Source: an uncultured beta proteobacterium
Lineage (GTDB): Bacteria > Pseudomonadota > Gammaproteobacteria > Burkholderiales > Burkholderiaceae_C
Reading direction: 5' to 3'
Length of the DNA stretch: 35,748 nucleotides
Assembly: GCA_903909815.1 (NCBI GenBank)
Contig: CAIVXG010000236.1
Span: forward strand, 1-35,748
In this document: positions 23,310-31,436 of the stretch, piece after piece
Numbering within the stretch: position 1 is the first letter of the stretch
How the letters are laid out: every line of letters begins with the position of its first letter
The notes under the pieces: model-generated
Databases searched by the model: none
What the model was told of the DNA's origin: nothing
Seen by the model: the letters and a program-made list of their open reading frames with translations, nothing else
Program-made: the position numbers and the translations under genes

Positions 23310-24519
23310 ACTGCGCGGCCTTGTCATCGCCGCGCCTGCCGGATAGGTCTTCCTCGTGGCCCGCGATTGCGGTGCGCAGGGTCAGGATGAAATTGTCGAA
23401 CACCGTGTCCCAGCCCATGTGCGCCACACTGGCTGCAGCGTGGCTGCGCAGCGCCTGCAACTGGTGCGGGTCGCTGGCAAGTGCGACGCCGGCATGCACA
23501 AAAGCCAACTCGTCGCCGAGCGGCACCAGGGCGCCGTTGCGGCCGTCCCGGATCAGGTTGGCCGCGGCCGCGTGCGCGTAGGACAGAACAGCCAGTCCGC
23601 TTGCCAGGGCCTCGGGCACGACGTTGCCGTAGGTCTCGGTGACGCTGGGAAACAGGAACAGATCGCCTGATGCGTAATGGGCCGCCAGATCCTCGCCCGC
23701 CTGCAGGCCACAAAAGACGGCCTGGGGACAGGCTTCCTGCAAGGCCTTGCGCATCGGTCCGTCGCCCACGAAGACCATTTTTGCACGCGGCAGGCGCGCC
23801 TGCACCGCGCTGCAGGTGGCCAGCACCGTGCCCAGGTTCTTTTCCTTGGCCAGACGGCCCACATACAGCAACACCACGTCGTGCGGCGCCACGCCCCAGC
23901 GCTCGCGCAGCGCCTCGGAGCGCGCGAGCGGGCGGAATTGCTCGATCGCCACGCCCCGCGACATCAGGGTGAGGTTGCGATAACCACGGGCCTGGAGCTG
24001 CTGCATCAGCGCCTGGGTTGGCACCATGGTGGCGCGCGTGCGGTTGTGCAATTTGCGCAGATAGGCTTCGATCGGCGCCCGGATCAGGCCGATGCCGTAG
24101 TGCTGAGCGTAATTGTCGAAGTTGGTGTGAAACGAACTGGTCACCGGCAGGCGCAGTTTGCGTGCTGCCGTCACGGCGGACCATCCCAGGGGTCCCTCGG
24201 TGGCGACGTGCACGATGTCGGGTCGCCGTTGCTGCCACAGCTTGAGCAGACGGTTGCCAAAGGGAAGCCCGAAATGAAGGTCCGGATAATTTGGAATCGG
24301 AACGCCCTTGGAAAGCACCTCGTCCAGACCTGGCTGCGGTGCGTTGCCAGCCTCGCGTGACTGCTTGGGGCGCACCACCTGGACTTCATGGCCGCGCTGC
24401 AGCAGGCCGCCTACGACGCGACCCAGCGTCATCGCCACGCCGTTGACTTCGGGCGCAAAGGTTTCCGTCACCAGCGCCACACGCAGGTTATGGGCCGGGG
24501 CTGAAAACGATTCGACCAT
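23290..24519 (-). CDS. second GT4 glycosyltransferase, probable lipid glycosyltransferase
   Basis: About 409 residues from ATG 24519 (ATG 24558 would add 13; neither has a good ribosome site, but 24558 leaves almost no leader after the predicted promoter). The GT-B fold opens LRVALVTETFAPEVNGVAMTLGRVV. It then has DIVHVATEGPLGWSAVTAAR, SSFHTNFDNYAQHYG, LLYVGRLAKEKNLGTVL and the donor site FPSVTETYGNVVPEALASG. It is a clear relative of the Agt-like protein at 1605-2699 and of SQD2/MgtA-type lipid glycosyltransferases. It follows ugd and lplT in the same direction and has its own Pho box at 24603-24586, so it likely makes a glycolipid in phosphate starvation, possibly with UDP-glucuronate from Ugd. 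Donor and acceptor are inferred. Confidence 0.88.
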   Translation of the reverse strand: MVESFSAPAHNLRVALVTETFAPEVNGVAMTLGRVVGGLLQRGHEVQVVRPKQSREAGNAPQPGLDEVLSKGVPIPNYPDLHFGLPFGNRLLKLWQQRRPDIVHVATEGPLGWSAVTAARKLRLPVTSSFHTNFDNYAQHYGIGLIRAPIEAYLRKLHNRTRATMVPTQALMQQLQARGYRNLTLMSRGVAIEQFRPLARSEALRERWGVAPHDVVLLYVGRLAKEKNLGTVLATCSAVQARLPRAKMVFVGDGPMRKALQEACPQAVFCGLQAGEDLAAHYASGDLFLFPSVTETYGNVVPEALASGLAVLSYAHAAAANLIRDGRNGALVPLGDELAFVHAGVALASDPHQLQALRSHAAASVAHMGWDTVFDNFILTLRTAIAGHEEDLSGRRGDDKAAQFNPTSA

Positions 24520-24585
24520 GATGTCTTGGGTGTTTTTCACAGTGTTCAGAATAGCCATGGAAAATAGCAAAATGATGATGGTTTG

Positions 24586-24603
24586 GTGACAGTTGTGAGA
24601 CAG
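24586..24603 (-). promoter_or_regulatory. Pho box before the second glycosyltransferase
   Basis: Minus strand: CTGTCTC-ACAA-CTGTCAC, then 10 bp, then TCATTT (24575-24570). A third half-site-like CCATCAT follows at 11-bp phase. The box lies in the 93 bp between lplT and the glycosyltransferase start at 24519. Confidence 0.65.
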
Positions 24604-24612
24604 TCCTGGATA

Positions 24613-25854
24613 TCAGGCGCGCCCTGGCACGGTGACTTGGCTTTGTGCGCGCTGGCGCCACAGGATGGCGGCCATGGCGCCAGCCACTGCCAGACCGAAG
24701 CACCACAGCAGCAGCCCCAACGACAGCTCCAGGGCTGTGGCGCCGGCATAGAGCGCCAGCATCAGCAGCATGCCGGCGTTTTCGTTGAAGCCCTGCACCG
24801 CGATGGAGCGTCCAGCGCTGAGCAACTGCTGTCCTCGATGCTGCAACAGCGCGTTCATGGGAACCACAAAGAAGCCTGCGAGCGCGCCGAAAATCATCAG
24901 CAGCAAGCCTGCAAGCAGCGGCGACTGCACCCACACCATGCAGGGCACGAGCAGCCCCATGAAAATGCCCAGGGGCAGCACCCGCGTCGCCGTGGACAGG
25001 CTGACGTGGCGGCTGGCCAGAACCGCACCGGCAATCACGCCCAGCGCCGTCACGCCCTGCAAATACGCCGCCAGTTCCAGCGTCAGCCCCAGGCACTGCT
25101 GGGCCCAGCGCAACACGATCAGCTGCAGCGTCGCGCCCATGCCCCAAAGCAGCGTGGTCACTGCCATGGACACGCGGCCCAGCGGGTCACGCCAAAGCAA
25201 GCGGTTATCCTGGAAAAAGCGCAGCACCATGGGTTTGATGCGCGCGCTGTGCCGGGCGTAGCGTGCTCCGCTGTCGGGAATCGCGGTGTTGAGCAGGGCC
25301 GCCAGCGCGTACAGCGCCAGCAGCACCAGCATGCCCGGCACCAGGGTGGTGCTCAGGCCGGTGAAAGCGCTCCCGCCTTGCGCCCAGGCGCCGTGGCGCA
25401 GGGCGGGGCTGATCAACACGCCACCGGCCACCGTACCGAATATCACTGCGCACACCGTGCTGGCTTCGATGAAGCCATTGGCACGCACCAACAGTTGCGC
25501 GGGCAGTAGCTCCGTGATGAGCCCATATTTTGCAGGTCCGTAGATGGCAGCACCCAAGCCCGCGATCGCCATCACCAGCACCGGGTCGGCCCCGGTCAGC
25601 AGCGTCAGCACGGCGCAGGCCTTGAGGCTGTTGGCCAGGAACATGACGCGGCCCTTGGGCCAAGCGTCGGCAAGCGGGCCCACCAGCGGAGCCAGAAACA
25701 CGTAGCTCAGCGTGAAGCCGAGCTTGAGCAGGGGAATGATCCACAGCGCAGCGCCGATCTCCATCAGGCGTGCGATCGCCACGATGAGCAAGGCGTTGTC
25801 CGCGATCGCGGCAATGAACTGGACCCATATCACCAGATAAAAAGAGCGTGGCAT
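24613..25854 (-). CDS. lplT: LplT-like lysophospholipid transporter (MFS)
   Basis: A 413-residue major-facilitator protein with about 12 hydrophobic spans. The start WVQFIAAIADNALLIVAIARL, then PLADAWPKGRVMFLANSLKA, AAIYGPAKYGLITELLPAQLLVRANGFIEAST and GTVAGGVL, follow E. coli LplT closely. LplT flips lyso-phospholipids inward across the inner membrane for re-acylation. In E. coli it is fused by operon to an acyltransferase; here it follows ugd after 6 bp, so it shares the ugd Pho promoter. Import of lysolipids arising from phospholipid breakdown fits the remodelling context. Confidence 0.88.
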   Translation of the reverse strand: MPRSFYLVIWVQFIAAIADNALLIVAIARLMEIGAALWIIPLLKLGFTLSYVFLAPLVGPLADAWPKGRVMFLANSLKACAVLTLLTGADPVLVMAIAGLGAAIYGPAKYGLITELLPAQLLVRANGFIEASTVCAVIFGTVAGGVLISPALRHGAWAQGGSAFTGLSTTLVPGMLVLLALYALAALLNTAIPDSGARYARHSARIKPMVLRFFQDNRLLWRDPLGRVSMAVTTLLWGMGATLQLIVLRWAQQCLGLTLELAAYLQGVTALGVIAGAVLASRHVSLSTATRVLPLGIFMGLLVPCMVWVQSPLLAGLLLMIFGALAGFFVVPMNALLQHRGQQLLSAGRSIAVQGFNENAGMLLMLALYAGATALELSLGLLLWCFGLAVAGAMAAILWRQRAQSQVTVPGRA

Positions 25855-25860
25855 GCGCTC

Positions 25861-27345
25861 CTACGATTCGGTGAGGGAAGGCGATGGTTGCAGTTGCGGC
25901 AACGCCGCAGTTGGCTGAGCGGCGCCGGCGCTGGCGCGCACGTTGCCACGCCCGATGCCGATCAGCTCGAATCCTTCCTGTTCCAGCTGTTTGGGCTCAT
26001 ACAGGTTGCGACCATCGAATACGATGGGCGTGCGCATCGCCGCTTTCAAACCCGCCCAGTCGGGGCTGCGATAGGCTTTCCACTCGGTCACGATCACGAG
26101 CGCGTCCGCACCCTCCGCCGCGTCCATGGGGCGCTCCACGAAGCGCAACTGTTCCAGCAGATGCGGAGTTTGCGCCAGGTCCTGCGCCAGCACCTGGCGC
26201 GCCTGCAATATCGCCACCGGGTCGTGGGCCACCACAGTCGCTCCGGCGCGCAGCAACTCGGCCACGATCACCCGGCTGGGGGCCTCGCGCATGTCGTCGG
26301 TATTGGGCTTGAACGCCAGCCCCCACACGGCAAGGGTTTTACCCGCCAGCTGTCCCGCGAATCGGCCCAGAATCTTGCTCACCAGGACAAACTTCTGGTC
26401 GTTGTTCACCGCCTCCACCGCGCCCAGCAGGCGCAAACTGTGGCCGTGCTCCTGCGCCGTGGAGATCAGGCCGCGCAGATCCTTGGGGAAGCAGCTGCCG
26501 CCGTAGCCCGCTCCCGCATACAGAAAGCTGTAGCCGATGCGCGGGTCCGACCCCATGCCCTGGCGCACGTGCTCGATATCCACGCCGACCCGATCGGCCA
26601 GCGTGGCCAGGTCGTTCATGAAACTGATGCGCGTGGCCAACATGGCGTTGGCGGCGTATTTGGTGAACTCTGCGCTCTTCACGTCCATCACCAGGGTGCG
26701 GTCATGATTGCGATTGAAGGAGGCGTAGAGCAGGCGCATGGTGGCCAGCGCGAGCTGATCGGCAGGCTCGTTCCCCACGCCCAGGACGATACGGTCCGGC
26801 CGCGAAAAATCCTCCACTGCGGCGCCTTCCTTGAGAAACTCCGGGTTCGACACCACGCTGAACATGGGTGTGGTGCCGACCGCGCTGGTGGGGTCCGGCG
26901 CCACGGCCGTGGCGCAGGCGCGGCGTGCCACCAGTTCGGTCTGGATGGCAGCGCTGACCCGGTCGGCTGTGCCTACGGGTACGGTGGACTTGTTCACCAC
27001 CACCTTGAAGTCTGTCATGTGCTGGCCAATGTTGCGCGCCGCGGCCAGAACGTATTGCAGATCGGCGCTTCCGTCTTCATCCGAGGGCGTGCCCACGGCG
27101 ATGAACTGCACGCTGCCGTGCGCCACGCTGGCCGCGGCATCGGTGGAAAAGGTGAGATGTCCCGATTGCACGTTGCGCGCTATCAAGTCCTTCAATCCGG
27201 CCTCGTGGATCGGCACGCCGCCCTGATTGAGCAGGTCGATCTTGGTTTGATCCAGATCCAGGCAGAACACATGGTGGCCCAGGTCGGCCAGGCAGGCGCC
27301 GGTGACCAGGCCAACGTAACCGGTTCCGATGATGGTGATGTTCAT
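25861..27345 (-). CDS. ugd: UDP-glucose 6-dehydrogenase
   Basis: A 494-residue NAD-dependent enzyme that oxidises UDP-glucose to UDP-glucuronate. Present are the Rossmann start [52 protein letters not shown], the catalytic cysteine in [13 protein letters not shown] and the second nucleotide domain [18 protein letters not shown]. The start is ATG 27345 with CAGGAGT upstream. The length exceeds the usual 440-460 because of an insertion after ELVARRA and a Pro/Ala-rich tail. A Pho box lies at 27487-27470. Together with the glycosyltransferases this suggests supply of UDP-glucuronate for glucuronosyl-diacylglycerol; exopolysaccharide or lipid A sugars are alternatives. Confidence 0.95.
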   Translation of the reverse strand: MNITIIGTGYVGLVTGACLADLGHHVFCLDLDQTKIDLLNQGGVPIHEAGLKDLIARNVQSGHLTFSTDAAASVAHGSVQFIAVGTPSDEDGSADLQYVLAAARNIGQHMTDFKVVVNKSTVPVGTADRVSAAIQTELVARRACATAVAPDPTSAVGTTPMFSVVSNPEFLKEGAAVEDFSRPDRIVLGVGNEPADQLALATMRLLYASFNRNHDRTLVMDVKSAEFTKYAANAMLATRISFMNDLATLADRVGVDIEHVRQGMGSDPRIGYSFLYAGAGYGGSCFPKDLRGLISTAQEHGHSLRLLGAVEAVNNDQKFVLVSKILGRFAGQLAGKTLAVWGLAFKPNTDDMREAPSRVIVAELLRAGATVVAHDPVAILQARQVLAQDLAQTPHLLEQLRFVERPMDAAEGADALVIVTEWKAYRSPDWAGLKAAMRTPIVFDGRNLYEPKQLEQEGFELIGIGRGNVRASAGAAQPTAALPQLQPSPSLTES

Positions 27346-27469
27346 AGTCTGGACTCCTGGGTGACCGCAGTGCAATGCACGTTTGCATTTGCCCAGTCAA
27401 TGGCTGGCTTGGCCACGCAAGGTGGCGCCATTGCGGCTGAGCTCGAAGCGGCGATGGTGCGTCGTTTTC

Positions 27470-27487
27470 GTGACAGTACTGCGACAG
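27470..27487 (-). promoter_or_regulatory. Pho box before ugd-lplT
   Basis: Minus strand: CTGTCGC-AGTA-CTGTCAC, then 10 bp, then CACCAT (27459-27454), a weak -10. It leaves a leader of about 100 bp to ATG 27345. Confidence 0.68.
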
Positions 27488-27527
27488 GCGCGAACGCCAT
27501 CGGCCCGCTTCGCCGCCACCGCGGGGA

Positions 27528-27545
27528 TCGTCACAGTACCGCCAC
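27528..27545 (+). promoter_or_regulatory. Pho box and promoter of the TRAP operon
   Basis: TCGTCAC-AGTA-CCGCCAC, then 10 bp, then GATACT (27556-27561). The predicted transcription start falls on or next to the GTG start at 27568, implying a leaderless mRNA. Confidence 0.65.
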
Positions 27546-27567
27546 ATGACGTGGCGATACTGCGCCT

Positions 27568-28449
27568 GTGAAATCCAAACTGAAGGTGCTTTTTCTCGTG
27601 GCCATGGCCTTGCTGCTGTGCGCCTGCTCGACGCGGCAATGGCTGGTGCAAGGCGCGGCCAACGAATTGGCTGGCCAGGGGCAGGCCGCGGAGGATGATT
27701 TGGTGCTGGCCCGCGAGGCCAGCGCCTTTTATCTCAAGCTGTCCGATTCGGTGCTGCGCCAGACCCCGGGGCACCTGCCACTGGCCGAGGCCGTGGCCGC
27801 GGGCTTCACGCAGTACGCCTATGCCTTCGTCGCTTTCGAGGCGGAACGCATCGAGGCCAAGGACGCCAGGGCTGCGCAGGCACTGCGCGTACGCGCGGCC
27901 CGACTCTATTTGCGTGCACAGCGTCATGCCATGACCGCGCTGGAACAACAGACGCCGGGCTTTGCCAAGGCCCTGGCCGATCCCAATCCCGCGCATTGGC
28001 CGCGCCTGAGTGACGATCAGATCGGTGTTGCCTACTGGGCCGCCGCATCCTGGGGCGGCCTAATCTCGCTCTCCAAGGACGATCCGAATACCGTGGCCGA
28101 CCTGCCGCTGGCGGTGCGCCTGGCTGGCCTGGCGTGGGCGCGCAGACCTGACTTCGGCGACGGCACGCTGGCCAGTCTGATGGGCAGCTTCGAGGCGGCG
28201 CGCCCGGGCGGTTCAAGCACCAAAGCGCAGGCCTACTTTGACCAGGCCATCGCCCTGGGCGGGGGCAGGAACGCCGGCGCCTTTGTCTCCAAGGCCGAGG
28301 GCCTTGCCCTGCCCTCGGGTGACCGTGCGGCGTTCGAGTCGTTGCTGCATCAGGCCCTGGTCGCCGGCGCGGCACAAAGCGATTTGGCCAACGAGGTCAT
28401 GCGCGCGCGCGCGCAATGGCTGCTGGACGGCGCGGACGACCTGTTCTGA
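27568..28449 (+). CDS. TatT-like TRAP transporter T-component lipoprotein
   Basis: A 293-residue lipoprotein. The signal KLKVLFLVAMALLLCAC ends in a lipobox-like LCAC with the modified cysteine at about residue 20. The mature part is helical with alanine-rich repeats; LPLAEAVAAGFTQYAYAFVAFEAERIE, ISLSKDDPNTVADLPLAVRLAGLAWARRPDFGDGTL and AQAYFDQAIAL are typical of the TatT family, whose members form TPR-like trimers that work with TRAP substrate-binding proteins and have been linked to hydrophobic ligands. The start is GTG 27568 with no ribosome site; the Pho promoter would start transcription at about this base. TRAP dctP and dctQM genes follow directly. Confidence 0.85.
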   Translation: MKSKLKVLFLVAMALLLCACSTRQWLVQGAANELAGQGQAAEDDLVLAREASAFYLKLSDSVLRQTPGHLPLAEAVAAGFTQYAYAFVAFEAERIEAKDARAAQALRVRAARLYLRAQRHAMTALEQQTPGFAKALADPNPAHWPRLSDDQIGVAYWAAASWGGLISLSKDDPNTVADLPLAVRLAGLAWARRPDFGDGTLASLMGSFEAARPGGSSTKAQAYFDQAIALGGGRNAGAFVSKAEGLALPSGDRAAFESLLHQALVAGAAQSDLANEVMRARAQWLLDGADDLF

Positions 28450-28468
28450 GGTGATAGCGACAACAACC

Positions 28469-29500
28469 ATGACAAGAAAGAATTCGATGCGAAAGCTCCT
28501 CAGCGCCGGCCTTGCCTGCCTGGCACTCATTTTTCCCGTTCAAGGCGCATCGGCGCCCGACAAGCAGTTGCGCATCGGCACGCTGGCGCCGAAGAACTCG
28601 CTCTATCACCGCCAACTGATGGAACTGGGCGAAGTCTGGCGCAGCGCGCAAGGGGGCAATGCGAAATACCTGGTCTACCCCGACGGCAGTCAAGGCGGTG
28701 AAGCGGAGCTGGCGCGGCGCATGCGCATCGGCCAATTGCAGGGTGCTTTGCTTTCGGTGGTGGGACTGCGCGAGATCGAACCTTCCATTGCCGCGCTGCA
28801 GAACATGCCGCTGCTGTTCAAGAGCTGGGAGGAAGTGGACTACGTGCGGGAAAAGATGCGGCCCGCGATCGAGAAGAAGTTCTTTGACAAGGGCTTCATC
28901 GTGCTGGCCTGGGGCGATGCGGGCTGGGTCCGGTTCTTCTCGAAAGAGCCCGCCGTGCGTCCCAGCGACTACAAGAAGATGAAGTTCTTTGCCTGGGGTT
29001 CGGAGGTCGAACAGCAGGAGATCATGAAGAGCCTGGGCTACACCCCGGTCCCGCTGGAAACGGCCGACATCTTGCCCGCCATTCAGACCGGCATGATCAA
29101 CGTGGTGCCCTCAACCCCGTACTTCGCGCTGGCCAGCCAGATCTACAGCAGCGCGCCGCAGATGCTGGAGATCAACTGGGCGCCCATCGTCGGGGCGCTG
29201 GTGCTCACGCGCAAGGCCTGGGACGAGATGTCGCCAGCGGCGCAGGAGAGCCTGCGCGCCGCCGGCGAAAAGGCCGGTGTGCAGCTGCGCAGCAAGGCGC
29301 GCCAGGAGGTCACCGACGCGGTCGATGCCATGAAGCTGCGGGGCCTGGTGGTGAACCGCCCCACGCCGGAACAAATGCGCGAATGGAACGAGCTTGCCGA
29401 AAAACTCTATCCGCGCATCCGTGGCACGCTGGTGCCGGCCGAGACCTTTGACGAAGTCTTTGCTCTGCTCAAAACCTACCGCGCTGGCAAGGCCAAGTAG
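28469..29500 (+). CDS. TRAP transporter substrate-binding protein (DctP family)
   Basis: A 343-residue periplasmic protein with signal peptide (MRKLLSAGLACLALIFPVQGASA, preceded by MTRKNS if ATG 28469 is used; ATG 28487 is an alternative). The mature part opens KQLRIGTLAPKNSLYHRQLMELGEVW, followed by VYPDGSQGGEAELARRMRIGQLQGALLSVVG, KKMKFFAWGSEVEQQEIMKSLGYTPVPLETADILPAIQTGMINVV and ATWQ-region equivalents, all DctP features. Such TatP-like proteins pair with TatT. The usual arginine that salt-bridges carboxylate ligands could not be assigned with confidence. It lies 19 bp after tatT and 2 bp before the permease gene. Confidence 0.92.
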   Translation: MTRKNSMRKLLSAGLACLALIFPVQGASAPDKQLRIGTLAPKNSLYHRQLMELGEVWRSAQGGNAKYLVYPDGSQGGEAELARRMRIGQLQGALLSVVGLREIEPSIAALQNMPLLFKSWEEVDYVREKMRPAIEKKFFDKGFIVLAWGDAGWVRFFSKEPAVRPSDYKKMKFFAWGSEVEQQEIMKSLGYTPVPLETADILPAIQTGMINVVPSTPYFALASQIYSSAPQMLEINWAPIVGALVLTRKAWDEMSPAAQESLRAAGEKAGVQLRSKARQEVTDAVDAMKLRGLVVNRPTPEQMREWNELAEKLYPRIRGTLVPAETFDEVFALLKTYRAGKAK

Positions 29501-29502
29501 TC

Positions 29503-31344
29503 GTGGCTCGCGTGGCTAGCGTGTGGCGCCGTTTCGGGCGCTTGGATGAAGCCACAGCCTCGGCGGCGTTGGCGCTGATGACGCTGATTCCGCTGATCGA
29601 GATGCTGCTGCGCCCGTTGCTGGGCCGGGGCGTGGAAAACGCGCCGGTGCTGGTGCAGCACCTGGGCCTGGTGTTGGCCATGTTTGGCGCCGCGGCCGCC
29701 GAGCGCCACGGCCATTTGACGACGCTGGGAACGGGCCTGGGAAGTGCTGGCGGGGAACGCCTCCAGCGGACCGTGCAGGTCTTCGCTCGCGCCAGTGCGG
29801 CGCTGATATGCGGCCTGCTGGCATGGGCGAGTTGGCGCTTCGTGCAGAGCGAAATGTCGGCGGCGCACACGCTGGCGTACGGGCTGCCGGTGTGGTGGGC
29901 GCAGTGCGCCATGCCAGCCTGCTTCCTGCTGCTCGGCTGGCGGCTGGGTGCGCGCTGTGGCGTCGTCCCATGGCTGCGACTTGCGTGCGCCGTCTTGTTC
30001 CCGGCGCTGGGCCTGGCGCTGGGCTCTGCCTGGAACGGCGCTGCCGTGCCGCTGTGGCCGCTCGCGCTGTGGTTGCTCGCAGTGTTGCTGGCCGGCGCGC
30101 CTATCTTCGCCGCGCTCGGGGGCCTGGCACTCGCCTTGTTTTGGCAGGATGGACTGCCGCTGGCGTCGGTGGCACTGTCGCACTACCAGATCACCGTCAA
30201 CGCCTCCTTGCCGGCTCTGCCGCTTTTCACCCTTGCCGGCTTGATCTTTGCCCGCACCGGTGCCGCGCAGCGATTGGGCACCGTCTTCATGGCCTTGTTT
30301 GGCGGCGGGGTCAGCGGCGTGGTGATTGCCGCCGCCGTGCTCTGTTCCTTCTTCACGGCATTCACCGGTGGCAGCGGTGTCACCATCCTGGCCCTGGGCG
30401 GGCTGCTGCTACCGCTGCTGCGTGATGCCGGTTTTGAGCAGCGGCGCGGCATCAGCCTTGTGACCAGCGCCAGCGCCTTGGGCGTGCTGCTGGCGCCTTC
30501 CGTGCCGCTGCTGATGTATGCCATCATCGCCCGCGTTCCGATCACCACCATGTTCCTTGCCGGGCTGGTGCCCGCGGTCGTGATGGTGGCTTTTCTGCTG
30601 GTGTTTGGCGGCTACCTGAAGCGTGGCGGCGCGGCTGCTGCTGCTGCGGTGCCGGCACCGCTGGTAGCCAAGCCGCGTGCAGCAGCGGCTGCCTGGGCCG
30701 CCAAGTGGGAAATCATGGCCCCTGTCGTGGCCGTCGGCTCCCTCGTCAGCGGCCTGGCCACACCCACCGAAAGTGCCGCGCTGACCGCCGCCTATGCGGT
30801 GCTGACTCAGGCTGTGGCGCACCGGGAACTGAGTCTGCGCCTGATGCTAAAGTGTCTGAGCGATGCGGCGCAGGTGATCGGCGGCGTGATGCTGATCCTG
30901 GGCATGGCCTTGGGCCTGACCAACTACCTGGTCGATGCTGGAATCCCGAACGCGGCCATCGAATGGGTGCAGGGTGTGATTCCCAACCGGTTTGTATTCC
31001 TGTTGGTCCTCAACCTGTTCCTGCTCGCGGCCGGCGCTCTGATGGAAATCTTCGCCGCCATCGTGGTGCTGGTACCGTTGCTGCTGCCGGTGGCGTTGAG
31101 CTATGGCATAGACCCGGTGCACTTTGGCATCATCTTCCTCGCGAACATGGAAATGGGTTTCCTGTGCCCGCCGGCCGGCATGAATCTGTATTTTGCCTCC
31201 GCCATGTTCGGCAAACCCGTGCGCTACGTGGCGGCCTCGGTGCTGCCCGCCCTGTTCGCGATCTTCCTTGGCACCATGGCCATTTCCTGGCTGCCGCTGC
31301 TTGCCACGGGTCTGCCGCAACTGCTGGGGGCAGGGGTGAGGTAA
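29503..31344 (+). CDS. fused DctQM TRAP transporter permease
   Basis: A 613-residue membrane protein. Residues about 1-170 correspond to the small DctQ subunit (FGRLDEATASAALALMTLIPLIEMLLR, four spans). From about 180 the large DctM part follows (APIFAALGGLALALFW, LPALPLFTLAGLIFARTG, CSFFTAFTGGSGVTILALGGLLLPLL, PSVPLLMYAIIARVPI, FGIIFLANMEMGFLCPPAGMNLYFASAMF). Q and M fusions occur in part of the TRAP family. The start is GTG 29503, 2 bp after the dctP stop. TRAP systems use a sodium gradient. The gene completes a TatT-P-QM operon behind one Pho box, which suggests import of an organic, perhaps hydrophobic, nutrient in phosphate starvation. Confidence 0.93.
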   Translation: MARVASVWRRFGRLDEATASAALALMTLIPLIEMLLRPLLGRGVENAPVLVQHLGLVLAMFGAAAAERHGHLTTLGTGLGSAGGERLQRTVQVFARASAALICGLLAWASWRFVQSEMSAAHTLAYGLPVWWAQCAMPACFLLLGWRLGARCGVVPWLRLACAVLFPALGLALGSAWNGAAVPLWPLALWLLAVLLAGAPIFAALGGLALALFWQDGLPLASVALSHYQITVNASLPALPLFTLAGLIFARTGAAQRLGTVFMALFGGGVSGVVIAAAVLCSFFTAFTGGSGVTILALGGLLLPLLRDAGFEQRRGISLVTSASALGVLLAPSVPLLMYAIIARVPITTMFLAGLVPAVVMVAFLLVFGGYLKRGGAAAAAAVPAPLVAKPRAAAAAWAAKWEIMAPVVAVGSLVSGLATPTESAALTAAYAVLTQAVAHRELSLRLMLKCLSDAAQVIGGVMLILGMALGLTNYLVDAGIPNAAIEWVQGVIPNRFVFLLVLNLFLLAAGALMEIFAAIVVLVPLLLPVALSYGIDPVHFGIIFLANMEMGFLCPPAGMNLYFASAMFGKPVRYVAASVLPALFAIFLGTMAISWLPLLATGLPQLLGAGVR

Positions 31345-31380
31345 GGGCGTTGCCGGAATTTCACCGGCGCGTCATGAGCG

Positions 31381-31398
31381 GCGTCATCAGTTCGTCAT
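31381..31398 (+). promoter_or_regulatory. Pho box and promoter of Mpo1-like gene B
   Basis: GCGTCAT-CAGT-TCGTCAT, then 10 bp, then TACATT (31409-31414); another CGTCAT at 31370-31375. A short hairpin GCCGG/CCGGC (31352-31368) lies just before it, after the dctQM stop. Confidence 0.82.
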
Positions 31399-31436
31399 CG
31401 GAAATTTCTACATTGGGGGACACAGGGAGAATGCCA

